DNA of 64,000 nucleotides from Entamoeba invadens IP1 (GCF_000330505.1 NW_004191750.1:280162-344161), one strand, 5' to 3'; positions 19,833 through 30,616 are shown, numbered from the stretch's first letter. The notes: generated by a model from the sequence alone, not told the origin. A program made the numbers and translations.

Positions 19833-21484
19833 GTTTGGTTTTATAAGACGTTTTTCCACTTTTTAAAAGGTTCTATTCATTGGTCGATTTTTTTATTAAG
19901 AAGTATTGTTCATAAAATTATTAATTTATTATTTATCGTAAATTCTTTTTGGTGACAAAAGGTTTGATTTCGTTTTCTTGAAAAAAATAGAGGAGTTCTT
20001 TGTGGTTATGAGATATAGTTAATTTTATTATTTTTTAGTAATATTTATGATTTTTTTTTATCCTTCAATTTTCCTCTTGAAATAATATGTCAAAATGAAT
20101 TTTTTCGATTAATTATAGTTTGTTTAGGATATAATATTTTACATGAAATAAATGAAAAAATCTTTTTAATAATCTAGATTTAGTACTTTGATCTTTAAAT
20201 AATTATTTTTATTATATTATTTAGATCAATTATTCTTATTTTAAACAAAATTTTACTTGTATTTTATTTTTATATTATTTTATTAATTAATAAAATAATA
20301 ATAATTTAAGCTTAAGTTAGTTTTTTTTCCAATAATAAAGTCATTTTAAAAACCTTATTTATTAACAAAAAAAAAATGTTTTTTGTTATTTAATTTTGTT
20401 ATTTTAATTTATTTTAAGTCCTTGTTTAAAATAAATCCAATCAAAACGAACAAAGACAAATTGACCAATTTTATTTTTTTACGTTCATACATTGAGTGTA
20501 ACAACAGAGAATGGTTCTATTGTTGTAAACAATTGTTGTGCGAATAATTTGTTGTGTAAGGCGATTGACACAATAAGAGAATTCAACAACACACAACTTG
20601 GATTTCATCAAAAAAACAAAAACAATGAGAAAAATCATAAACAAAAGAACACCACGCTTGGCAAACTCGAACATCAAATTGTAGTTTTACAGTAAAAGTT
20701 GTAAGTAAGTAATTGTCATAACTGTGTAGACGTCAGTTTGCTCTCCGAAAGGGTGTTTTAAAAAGTTGAAAAAGAAATCTTTACAACTCAAGGCAAAATT
20801 TATCAAGAAAATAATCCAAAAAACTCAATTTGTTTACAGTATTTTCCCGTTATTTTTTTAGGAAAAAACAACATTAACACTTCAAATAACATTGAACAAA
20901 ATTCAAGTGGTCTAAAAATCGGGAAATCTCGAGTTTATTAAATAAATTTCCGTTTTTTTTAGAGTTTTTATTATGTGCATAAACAATACACAATCAAAAA
21001 AAGGAAAATCGTCAAAAATTGAATTAATATCCAAATAATAACAAGTAAATAAAATAACAAGGGCGTTATTTTAAGTGTTAATCATACCATTTATTGACAA
21101 ACAAAAATTGAAATGATTGGCTAAATGACTTTAATTTCTTTTATGTTTTTGGTTGTGTTATTGGAATGTAGTTTAAATAATAGTAATATTTATTAAAAAT
21201 CCCTAATGTTTTTTTTTTTAAACAATATAATTTCTGATTTACTATAATAATTATTATTTATACTTTATTATTCATATAATAATAATAATAAAATAAACCT
21301 AATTGCAACTATTAAAAAAGTACAATCAAATATAGTTTTTTATTGTTAGTAATTATAATATTATTATTTAGTATTTATTAATTATTTTTAATAAAAAAGA
21401 ATGTTGTTTTTTCAAAAATTTTACAAGTTGGTTGTTTGTTGTTTTGATTGACTTAAAGTCCGTAGGACATAAGAAAGAATTGTT
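19833..21484. other. Long AT-rich intergenic region
   Basis: About 1.65 kb, mostly A/T. A less AT-rich island at about 20480-20760 has overlapping ORFs on both strands (20471-20677 minus, 20492-20695 plus). Neither has good support: the plus ORF lacks an ATG. No RNA gene or repeat boundary could be shown. Confidence 0.5.
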
Positions 21485-21494
21485 ATGAAAAACA

Positions 21495-22895
21495 ATGCAA
21501 TTAACCTGGAAATTTACCCCAACTACTTGTCACTTCTTCAAAAAAAGAAAAGAACTGTCAAACTTAATGGAAAAGGCAACCATGATCACTGTCGGCTTAT
21601 CCACCTTCAATTTGAATGATATTTGTCTTTACAAATATACAAATGGCGTTTTGACTGTTCAGTATCTTGTTCCAAACAAACACACAAAAGTTAGGAAGGA
21701 GATGTCTCTCAAAATATCTCAAGACGAGTTTAAAGGTTTGTTTGCATAACAGCGCTATTCACAACACTCACCACAAGAATTCAAAACCACGGTAGACGCA
21801 TCACATACGTACCCTTCTTTATTCTTTTTAATTAACCCGTTCAGTGGCACTGGAAAAGGCGTTTCCATATTTAAAGGTATTGAGGAATACCTTCAGTGTA
21901 TGGGTGTCAAATATGCGTATGAAATCACTGAACGTGAGAATCATGAGAGTGAAATAATTACAACACGAACGGATATTGACGACTTTGATACAATTGTAGT
22001 TGGCGGTGGAGATGGTTCACTCTCAAACGTAATTAATTCCTCGATGAATCGCCCAAGCAACGATTCACGAATTATTAGCCCACTTCCTTGTGGTTCAGGC
22101 AATGGAATTGCATACAGTTTGTATCACGACGACAACCCATTGACTGCAATGTGTCACATTGTTTGTGGGAAAGTGACCAGAATGGATGGACTTATTGTTG
22201 ACCATTTGGACATCAACAAACAGTATTACGGCATTTTGGAATTTGAAGTCTCGTACCTCTCAAGCATCGACTTTGCAAGCGAGTGCATCCGGTGGCTTGG
22301 GGCTTTTCGATTTATTTTGTGGACGTTGTGGTACTGTGTCAAACTGATGTGCACCAAGATGGTTGTCAAAGTGAAGAAAGTGAAGATGGAGAATTTTGGG
22401 AGTTGTGGTGCTCTTTGTAAAAAGTGTGTATCAGGGTACAACGAAAACATCACGTACGATTACACCAAGAACATAGCAACACAAATCATCAATAGACACA
22501 CAAATCCAGACGCTGCAAATGCGGAGTGTGATGGGTGGGAGACACTAGCAGATAAGTCGTTTTGCATTCTTTTCTTGAACAACTGCAATTTCGGAATGCC
22601 TGGAATTGAGTTTGCACACAACGCTCATCGGAATGATGGATTGATGGACAATTGGATCTTATCAGAGAAGAATGCAACTCGACTGCGATTCTTAGGGTTT
22701 TGGATTTGTGCGGTTCTGAACGTTTTTGTACCAAAATACGTCAGCGGCTTTGACTATTTCAGATCAAGTGCAATGGCTTTGAGACTCGAGAAAGAAGATG
22801 TTCTTGGGTTCGATGGAGAACGACTCCCACCAGGAAAGAACTTCAATATCTACGTCGCACCAAGTGTTTATCGAATAAGATTGTGCACGCTCTGA
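21495..22895 (+). CDS. Sphingosine/diacylglycerol kinase-like lipid kinase
   Basis: Exons 21495-21735 and 21796-22895 join across a 60-nt intron (GTTTGT...GGTAG) that carries the only in-frame stop, giving about 446 aa. The catalytic domain shows INPFSGTGKG (C1), VVGGGDGSLSNVI (C2, ~150) and PLPCGSGNGIA (C3). GFDGERLP in the last strand supplies the C5-type Asp-Gly. The CGSGN form of C3 points to sphingosine/ceramide kinase rather than bacterial DgkB. It should phosphorylate a long-chain base or lipid with ATP at membranes. The start is uncertain: ATG 21485 opens another frame (NYLSLLQKKKRTVKLNGKG) that looks more natural for about 30 codons, suggesting a 1-nt indel near 21570-21580. Confidence 0.82.
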
Positions 22896-23089
22896 CTTAA
22901 TTAGAATTCGGCAACCATTTTGTAGTTTTGATATTGAGAAGACAATAACTTCTATAAGACTTGTACTTGATAGAAAAAATCTTATTCAAATTACATTTCA
23001 GCTGATAATAAATTTGTGGAAGATGTTCGAAGAACACTTTGGATTGTAGGTGTTTCAAGCTAAAAATACACAAACGAACTGGAAAAGTA

Positions 23090-25303
23090 ATGTCGAAGTC
23101 GCATTCCAAGAAGAAGATATTTTTGAGTGAAAAGGAGGAGCTTGATTTCCGCCTCAATGAAGTTGACACGTTGTCTACGAAGATGGAAGGGTTTCTTGAA
23201 AACGATAACATGCAGCATGCCCTTGATATCGCTTGCCAGATCTGTGAACATCTTCGAGACGCCACTTTCTCTCCAAAAAGTTATTACGCGCTCTATTTAG
23301 AGGTTCAGACGAAGTTCGGCGTCTTAGCGTCATACCTTCGTAATAAAACCGGGAAGGTGTTGATAACTTATTACGAGAAAGTGCAATACTTTAGCCACGT
23401 TATTCCACGACTTTACTTGATGTGTACTGTTGGATCGGCCTGTATTTTCCAAAAGAAGGTCTCTGTCCCCGACTTCTTACATGACTTGACTGCTATGTGT
23501 AAGTCAGTGCAAAACCCTATTAGAGGACTCTTCTTGAGAACGTATTTACTCGACACATTGAAACCCGTCTTGCCCGATATCAACTCCAAAAAAGACGACG
23601 GGTGTTTGGAGGATTCAACGGAATTTTTGATTGAAAATTTCACAGAGACGAACAAACTGAATCACCGACTTGCCAACAAAGACAAAGAAAGTCAAACCCA
23701 GTTGTGTCAGTTAGTAGCTAAAAATTTGAGTGTCTTGGCTGGGTTAGAGGGAATCTCAATGGAAAGTTACAAGACGACAATACTCCCGCAAATACTGTTA
23801 CAGATATCAGTCGGCGGAGATGATGTTGCGCAAATGTATTTGATGGATGCCGTCATCAATGTCTTCCCTGTCAAAATGCATTTATACACATTGAAACCAA
23901 TCGTGCGGACGGCAGTTACATTGCCACAAAATGTCGATGTGTCCAAATTGTTCAAAGAGATCATCGAGAAGTTAGTCATTTACATCGACACTGTTAAGGA
24001 AGACCAAACGGAGATATACGACATTCTTGACGATGGGATGAAGGAAGTGTTTTTGCATGAGAAAAATACCAAAGAGAATGGCCTTCAGTGGATCAAAGAA
24101 TTTGTTGTTCTAATGAAAAAGTGGTATGGTGTTCAAAAGGCTTTCAATATTGACAAGAAGACAATAAAGAAAGTCGTTGAGTTTTGTCTGACGAAGAAAC
24201 AGCCCAATGACACGAAGAGTTCGACAGAGAACGTCACCGGAAAGGATGAACCTTGGAACACACATGTTGTTGCTTTCATTGAAGCCATTTGTGTCCATCA
24301 AAATATTTTAGATGTCATTCAAATGGATGGTACTTTAGATTTGATCGAAAGCATCGGGTTGAGTTCACGACATCTCCTCCAAAAACGGATAGTTGAATTG
24401 TTCATAACGAGTGGTCTCCCCGTCTCCAATTCGGAGGACTTCACTCTCTTTATTAATGCAACAAATTTGATCCATCGAGATGGCGAAACAGTGAACTTAG
24501 AAACGATTCGAGAAGACTCGAGTTTATCTGCGGCATTTATTCAACGTCTTTCAATACACAATCCTGAAGAAATGATGGCAACTTTGCGAGAGATGAAAGG
24601 AATAATATCTGTCAGTTGTGCGTTACGAAAGAAGATTGTCCTTCCTGCGCTTTGTTTCAAAATTTTGCAAATCACGCCGAAGTCAAAGAATGTGTTTGTT
24701 GGAGCGCTCGACGTTATTAAAATATTAGTCAAGCAGAACGAGAGTCTTTTGGCCCTTCGTCTTGCGTTGTGTTGCTCGATGCACCAAAACGAGAACGACG
24801 TTGATGTCTCCGCATTTTTTGAGTATGCGCTTTCGCTCTTTGAAAACAACATCACCGCTCCACAAGACAAGAAAAGTGCGTTTGAGATGATTGTGGGCAC
24901 CGTGTGTTTCCTTCGTATCGACGATAAAGAGAAGTACATCCAAATGGCAACACAAGTCACAAAATACTCACAAACGCTTGAGGACATCCCGAGTAAAGTC
25001 GCGTGTATAGCAATGAGTAGTGCAATGTGGGTGAAAAGGGAGCAAGACGTTTCTAAGTCGAATTGTGTTCAATGTCTCCAAAAGGCGTTGAAAGAAGCAA
25101 ATCTCTCTTCAGATAACGTCGCACTCTTTGTCGACATATTGAACCGCTACATTTGTTTGTTCAAATACGGACAAACCGATTTGAAAAAGTACATAGTCCA
25201 GCTCGTCGGTGTTATTAAAGAGAACATCGGAACAATTAAAGAACAAACGATCGTCAAATACTTCGAACAGACATGTCTCTACATCTGCGATTTGTTGAAT
25301 TGA
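23090..25303 (+). CDS. VPS35: Retromer subunit Vps35
   Basis: A 737-aa alpha-solenoid protein. ATG 23090 is the first in frame; the ORF extends upstream only with TTG. The N-terminal part carries the Vps35 signature HVIPRLYLMCTVG (~100-113), where PRLYL contacts Vps26. It is followed by the diagnostic NPIRGLFLRTYLLD and later helical repeats that in other organisms bind Vps29. Retromer retrieves cargo from endosomes to the Golgi or plasma membrane and, in Entamoeba, is tied to phagosome maturation and protease sorting. The gene is single-exon. Its 3' end lies 79 bp before a transposon target duplication. Confidence 0.95.
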   Translation: MSKSHSKKKIFLSEKEELDFRLNEVDTLSTKMEGFLENDNMQHALDIACQICEHLRDATFSPKSYYALYLEVQTKFGVLASYLRNKTGKVLITYYEKVQYFSHVIPRLYLMCTVGSACIFQKKVSVPDFLHDLTAMCKSVQNPIRGLFLRTYLLDTLKPVLPDINSKKDDGCLEDSTEFLIENFTETNKLNHRLANKDKESQTQLCQLVAKNLSVLAGLEGISMESYKTTILPQILLQISVGGDDVAQMYLMDAVINVFPVKMHLYTLKPIVRTAVTLPQNVDVSKLFKEIIEKLVIYIDTVKEDQTEIYDILDDGMKEVFLHEKNTKENGLQWIKEFVVLMKKWYGVQKAFNIDKKTIKKVVEFCLTKKQPNDTKSSTENVTGKDEPWNTHVVAFIEAICVHQNILDVIQMDGTLDLIESIGLSSRHLLQKRIVELFITSGLPVSNSEDFTLFINATNLIHRDGETVNLETIREDSSLSAAFIQRLSIHNPEEMMATLREMKGIISVSCALRKKIVLPALCFKILQITPKSKNVFVGALDVIKILVKQNESLLALRLALCCSMHQNENDVDVSAFFEYALSLFENNITAPQDKKSAFEMIVGTVCFLRIDDKEKYIQMATQVTKYSQTLEDIPSKVACIAMSSAMWVKREQDVSKSNCVQCLQKALKEANLSSDNVALFVDILNRYICLFKYGQTDLKKYIVQLVGVIKENIGTIKEQTIVKYFEQTCLYICDLLN

Positions 25304-25382
25304 TATTTCTAGTTTTTTTTACTATATCTTATTATTTCAAATACTTTTAGTATGATTATAGTTATGAATTACTACCACACAA

Positions 25383-25390
25383 TATTTACA
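25383..25390 (+). repeat. Left target-site duplication TATTTACA
   Basis: This 8-bp copy directly abuts the left terminal inverted repeat. It is identical to the copy at 27022-27029. Confidence 0.85.
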
Positions 25391-27021
25391 TAGGGTGCGC
25401 AACTGTTGACAAAATATTTGCTGTTTGCCCGTTTTTTAACACAAAAAAATACTTTGCTTTAATTGTTTTATTTTTACAACTAATCGTGATCTTCAAAATC
25501 TTGAGATCTGAGATTTTATTAAAAAGATCTGCCATAACAACCAAAAAATCAAAGCTAAAAAAATGAACCAAAAAATAATATTATTTTTGTAATAATGCAT
25601 TTTAGTTTTATAAATTACTTTTTTACTTTAAAAAGTTAATGACAAAATTAATTAGCCTTTTAATTAAAAATCCAATATTTGCGCTTTTTTACCACCACGA
25701 ATAAATGATATTATTTCAATGTTTTCAACAACTTCATATAATTGTTATATTCACTTTATATTATGACAACAACAATACTTTCCATTATTGTTGACATTTA
25801 AAAACAAAAGAAAACAAGCCAAAATTCAAGTAAAAACAGTATTTGGTAAAACAGTACTTGTTAAACTACAACATAATTACAATTGAGTTAAAAAGACAAT
25901 TAAATGACATTGTTTCTTACTTTTGTTTTAGAATTTTATATATAGACGTTCTGTTTGATCATTCACATGATATAAAAAGTTGTTTGACAATTATTTTGCA
26001 TTTTTCATGATTATTATTATTTTTTAATAAATGTTTTCAATGATATAAATAAACGTTTTATTGTTGAAGTGATAACCACATAAACATGTGTCATATTATC
26101 TACATTATAATATGTTATTGATAGCAAATAAACAACACCAAATTTCTTTACTTGATAATAATTATAAATATCTCTGTAACTTTCTTGTTTATTTTTTTGG
26201 TTCATTGTTAATTATATACACATTAATACCCACAAAAACAAAACATCATCAGTTTCTTGTGGCCGTAAGTTGTTGAAACATACAGAGATTGATGTAACAT
26301 TTTTATTTACATTTCAACAATCAACCATCTTTGTTTTTATTATTTATTTTTATTTACATATTCAACCTGGTTTTTTGAAATGAAAACTTATCGTCTTTGT
26401 TTTTCAATTTCTTAAATGAATAGAATGTCAAAGTCGTCTTTATATACAATAAAATACAAATCACTCGTATCATTTTATTTAAAAATCAATTGTTAATTCA
26501 TTCTTTTTTATGTCTATCATGTTTATGACAACACAGTTCATATAGCGTTATTAAACAACGTTTTAATGTTTGTAAGTACCTATTTTAATTTCATTATTAT
26601 TTTGTTGCTTGTGTTGTATTTTTTGAATTTTACAATTTATTTGGAAATGAAAAAACAACAATGTGTTGTTTATACCAAATTATAAAATTTGCTGTCAATT
26701 ATTTATCTATTAAGTTATATAACAAAAATTTCTTTTGTTATCTTATTTTTTTCAATCATACTAATTTGTCTGATAATAAATACAAAATATCAAAAAAGTT
26801 GTTTCTAATTATTATTTGTTTTTTATCAACTTTTGGGACAAATAAAAAGTTTATTTACTTTTAATCGAATACTGTTCACACGTTTCAATATTAAGACAGA
26901 TTTTACAAATTTTGCTCATTATTATGAATAAAATAATAAATTGACATATTTCACTATTTTTTACAATGACAAAAAAAGATTTCATAAAAATGAAAAATTA
27001 CTCTCGCGGTTGCGCACCCTA
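25391..27021. mobile_element. Non-autonomous hAT-like DNA transposon (1631 bp)
   Basis: The element begins TAGGGTGCGCAAC at 25391-25403 and ends GTTGCGCACCCTA at 27009-27021, perfect 13-bp terminal inverted repeats. It is flanked on both sides by the 8-bp direct repeat TATTTACA (25383-25390 and 27022-27029), the target-site duplication. An 8-bp duplication with TAGGG/CAGGG ends is the hallmark of the hAT superfamily. The interior is very AT-rich and has no ORF resembling a transposase; the small ORFs inside are chance. It is therefore a deletion derivative or MITE-like element mobilised in trans. It sits between two convergent genes without breaking either. Confidence 0.85.
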
Positions 27022-27029
27022 TATTTACA
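27022..27029 (+). repeat. Right target-site duplication TATTTACA
   Basis: This 8-bp copy directly abuts the right terminal inverted repeat. Its identity to the left copy suggests a fairly recent insertion. Confidence 0.85.
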
Positions 27030-27087
27030 GTATCAAACTATACAAAATAGCAACAAACCTATAAATTATAGTTTTGCGTTTTGAACT

Positions 27088-27570
27088 TTAGCACACAAAT
27101 TCCATGACAAAATCGTTCATATAAAATCCGTTTCCAATCTCGTTGTCTTCTTGTCTGATCACGACGAATCCCATTTTCTGATAGAACCCGATTGTTTTAT
27201 TAAATCTATTAACGTTTAAAATAATAGTTTTGCAATAGTTTTGAGTGGCCCATGACTTGACACAATTCATCATGACTTTTCCAATCCCGTTTTTGTGTTC
27301 TTTTGGGTCTAAATAGATTTTGTGGAGGTGACAGACGTCTCCTATTTTTTGAACTGAAATATAGCCAACGTCGGTGTTGTTCTTTTGAAAGAGAGTATAA
27401 ACACACCCCTCAGTTATCTGTCGTTTTAAAGAAGAGTCACTATACATCCAGTCAATCATGTACTCCATTTGCGTTGGGGACAATATCGCTTTGTAAGTGT
27501 CTCGAAAGCAAATTTGGGCAAGTCGCTGGATTTGCGAGATTTCAAAAGGATGACATGAAATCTCTTCCAT
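27088..27570 (-). CDS. GNAT-family N-acetyltransferase, bacterial type
   Basis: A 160-aa protein starting at the ATG at 27568-27570 (MEEISCHPFE). The GNAT fold is clear: VGYISVQK (strand 4), LHKIYLDPKEHKNGIGKVMM with the acetyl-CoA loop Q/RxxGxG/A read here as HKNGIGK, LNVNRFNKTIGFYQKMGF (helix 4 and strand), and the C-terminal IGNGFYMNDFVMEF. This closing motif and LSPTQMEYMIDWMYS are typical of small bacterial acetyltransferases, especially of Bacteroidetes. A past lateral transfer is therefore plausible. The substrate (amine, peptide N-terminus or small molecule) is not known. The gene ends 58 bp from the transposon duplication and is divergent from the next gene. Confidence 0.87.
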   Translation of the reverse strand: MEEISCHPFEISQIQRLAQICFRDTYKAILSPTQMEYMIDWMYSDSSLKRQITEGCVYTLFQKNNTDVGYISVQKIGDVCHLHKIYLDPKEHKNGIGKVMMNCVKSWATQNYCKTIILNVNRFNKTIGFYQKMGFVVIRQEDNEIGNGFYMNDFVMEFVC

Positions 27571-27699
27571 TGAAATTCGAATGTTATTTAAGTAATGCTT
27601 TGTTATGGCACATAGAATTCTAATATGGTTGTATTTACTATTATTACTAACATTTGTTTTATTATAAAAAATTAATTGATTCTGAAAACTCAAAATGAT

Positions 27700-28182
27700 A
27701 TGAATATAGTTTCTTTTTGTTGCGTTTTTTTCGTTTTTTTGAATTGTGCTGCTGATATGAATCAAGAGTGCATTGGAGATTCTTGTCAAATTGAACACAG
27801 AGAAGAACAATTAAACGAAATCAGATACACAATCTCATCACTCACATTTGAGAATAAAGAATTTGAGAAGCAAGAAGATGAGATTCAAGATCGTTATGCC
27901 AAAAAGAGGACATCTCCCCTTGAAAATTTGAACCGACTCATTGTTTTAGTTTCGGAACACCCAGAAAACGCGAACTATAAGGAAGAACAAGAAAAATACA
28001 ATCTCCTTCTCAGAAAAATGAAATTTGATTACTTGGACGAAATCTCAAAGGTTAAAACAAAGCGCTTTAGAAATGAAGCGCAAATAGCACAGCTGAGAGA
28101 TAAATTGGCAAAACTTGGTAATCTCGAAAATGAAAGAACTCAAAATTCACACAATGCTCACCCTCAAGCAAATCGCCGATAA
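27700..28182 (+). CDS. Coiled-coil protein with signal peptide, overlapping NAP gene
   Basis: A 160-aa ORF from ATG 27700. It begins with a hydrophobic signal-like stretch (NIVSFCCVFFVFLNCAA), then a CIGDSC pair and a long charged coiled coil (EQLNEIRYTISSL, EFEKQEDEIQDRY, QIAQLRDKLAKL). The last 16 residues (ERTQNSHNAHPQANRR) look out of frame. The helical pattern continues instead in the +1 frame, which is the start of the NAP-like gene (ATG 28130). Either this is a separate secreted protein overlapping its neighbour by 53 bp, or a 1-nt indel near 28110-28130 splits one longer gene. No family assigned. Confidence 0.55.
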   Translation: MNIVSFCCVFFVFLNCAADMNQECIGDSCQIEHREEQLNEIRYTISSLTFENKEFEKQEDEIQDRYAKKRTSPLENLNRLIVLVSEHPENANYKEEQEKYNLLLRKMKFDYLDEISKVKTKRFRNEAQIAQLRDKLAKLGNLENERTQNSHNAHPQANRR

Positions 28183-28997
28183 GCAGTCTGATATCCGCGC
28201 CGCACGGTTTGATAACGAAATGTCGAACTTCAACACGTTTCGCGACACTATGGCAAGGTTAAATGAGCTCAAAGAAGTTGTTTGTTTAAATAACATTTTG
28301 GATAACATTTTCAACACTTCCAATAATGACAACTCGAAGATTCAAGTGACACGTCGCGAGATTTTCAAATCTAATCATTTCTGATTTGTAGCAGAACGAG
28401 CAAATTAAAAAGCTTCCATATTTCTGGTATTATGTCGTTGTCAACAGCAGTTGGGCTGAAAGACTCCTTTCCAATAACACGGACAGGGAGGTCCTACAGT
28501 ACTTACGTGATATCACAATCACTCATGTGAAGTCAGAAAAGGTGAAACACACAATACTCGAACATGAAGACACATTACTTGTCGGCTTTGTAGTGACGTT
28601 TCAGTTTAATCCAAATCCATATATGAACAAAACTACTTTGACTAAGGAAGTTAAGTACAATTTGAACCCAACGAATAACCCCATCACATGTGTTGCCAAG
28701 TTTGCTTTGTTGTTTTACAAATGTAATAAGACATGAATTCTTAACAACAGTTCTGGGATTGAAATGACAGACTTATACTATGAAAGACTCGGGAAGAACG
28801 ACAGCTTTTTCGACTTCTTTGATATATTTGATGATGAGGCAATGGAAGAAATTGAAAAAATAGATATCGACATCTGCAAAAAGATCGCCAAAGAGTCGTT
28901 GCCATTTGCTCTTGAGTATTTCTTGGCTATTGAATCCTCACAATACGAAAAAGAGGAAGAAGAACAATATGATGACTATGAGGAATACTATGATTGA
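28130..28997 (+). CDS. NAP/SET-family histone chaperone
   Basis: Exons 28130-28279, 28392-28699 and 28751-28997 join in frame to about 234 aa. The introns are 112 nt (GTTTGT...TAG) and 51 nt (GTTTGC...CAG). The dimerisation helix ends ARLNELKEV. It is followed by the family-defining NEQIKKLPYFW, then VLQYLRDI, GFVVTFQFNPNPYM and the SFFDFFD motif. The acidic tail (EKEEEEQYDDYEEYYD) is typical. NAP/SET proteins carry H2A-H2B or H3-H4 between cytoplasm and nucleus and assemble nucleosomes. The protein is shorter than Nap1 and closer in size to SET. The true start may lie upstream if the preceding ORF belongs to the same gene. Confidence 0.85.
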
Positions 28998-29177
28998 ACA
29001 AATTCTATTATATAGTTTTTTTTACTACATAAAATAATTACATTAAGTTTTTAACACAAATTTATAAATTTGAATAGAATTGTTTTTATAGTTTCATAAA
29101 TTAATAAATCTTTGAGAAGCCAAATACTGCTACTAAACTATAAAGAAATGGTAAAGGAATAGTTAATGAGATATGGA

Positions 29178-29348
29178 TTATTTAGCCGCAGCTTCTGCCT
29201 TTGCGGCTTCTTGTTTTTGCCTCATGATTTGGGCATCCCTCTCTTTGCGCTGCGTTAGAGATATTTCTTCTGTGTTTCCATGTTTCTTCTTTGCCTCTTC
29301 TTTCACTCTCTTTTCACGAGATCTGTCTCTCTGATTTCCTCTTGCCAT
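29178..29348 (-). CDS. SERF: SERF-family small EDRK-rich protein
   Basis: A 56-aa protein that is easy to miss because of its size. It starts MARGNQRDRSREKRVKEE, matching the conserved SERF/4F5 N-terminus (MxRGNQRxxxRxK). It continues as a charged helix and ends in Ala/Lys repeats (EAAKAEAAAK). SERF proteins are nucleic-acid-binding, intrinsically disordered factors that modulate amyloid aggregation and can be nucleolar. The stop is TAA at 29178-29180 and the ATG is at 29346-29348. It is intronless and clearly richer in GC than the flanks. Confidence 0.88.
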   Translation of the reverse strand: MARGNQRDRSREKRVKEEAKKKHGNTEEISLTQRKERDAQIMRQKQEAAKAEAAAK

Positions 29349-30616
29349 TGATAAATTGAGTTGAGGGAGAGGGTTTTCTTGGGGATTGTATTTTTTTGAT
29401 TTTTGAATTGTGCATTTTGTTATTTGTGGTTAAAAATGTTTTTCGTTTTTTTATATTTTTTTTTAATAAATATTTTTATTAATTGTATATATTGTAAATA
29501 TCATTTGATAAAAAATGTTTTTGTTTATGAAATAAATGGATTGATTTGTCAGAATCTTTATGAAGGTAAATGCACAAAAATCGGAAACTATGACTAAAAT
29601 TAAGTTACTCGAATTAATTTTTTGACTATTTAAAAAGATAAATAAATTTTAATTACAATTGTTAATATATATTTTAATAAAATTATGATATTTTTTTGTA
29701 ATTATCGTTTAATATTATTTTTGGTTCACAAATCAAAGCATTATTATTAATGTATTCACACGTCATTGTTTTTTTATTATATTTTATAAGATAACTTAGT
29801 TAAATTTTTAATTAATATTTTTATTGAAAAAGGTTAATAATAATAGTGCTATTGTTCATTTTACTATACTTTGGTTGATTGGTTATAAGAGATCTCTAAA
29901 AATAGAAAAAATAACTGTAAAACAATAACTATAAAATAAATAATTTTTATTTAAATGGAATACGGTTATCAAAAACATTTTTATAATACAAGTTTGATAA
30001 TTTATAGTTTAAATTTAACACTAATAATAATGCCTGAGTTTTTTGGTCTGTTATATCGGGTAATATATATACATCTTTTGATGTTTTTCATTTTATGTGC
30101 TGTGCAAATCAATTAATATTATAAACTTCTAATAATCAGGGAAATTATTTTGTAAATATTAGATTTCCTGATTTTTAGACAATCTGAATTTTGTTTGATG
30201 GAATTATCAATATTTATATAATTTCCAACTCCATGTTTTTAATTACCAAACATAAAAATTTGTTCAAATTTAATAATATTTATTATTTTTCCTAATAATT
30301 ACAAAGAATACTCTATACTATATTATTGTAATTTGTATATTATAAATTAATAATATTCTCTTTTGAATGAATAGTTTTGAGAAGTAATTGGCATTATAAT
30401 TATTTCAACTTTAATTTATTTAAAAATCCCGTTTAAATAATGATAATCGATCTTACTAACGTGTATCCACGTGTTAATCATTTTTCTTAAAAACAATAGA
30501 AAGACAATCTGTATAATGATAGTAAATATAAACTATATTTATAGGAAATGTCTCCCATGTAAGGGACACAGAAGAGGAAACGACATTTGATCGATTTAAC
30601 ACAAGGCACAAGTTGA
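29349..30616. other. AT-rich intergenic region
   Basis: About 1.27 kb without a supportable gene. A 64-codon plus-strand ORF at 29403-29597 is hydrophobic and low-complexity and is not called. At about 30456-30480 an imperfect palindrome around CACGTG (TAACGTG...CACGTGTTA) is the only structured element noticed. Confidence 0.5.

Noticed and set aside
25386..25571. ORFs inside the transposon (also 26017-26276, 26661-26864)
   Set aside because: Low-complexity AT-rich translations with no transposase motifs; they start inside or across the terminal repeat.
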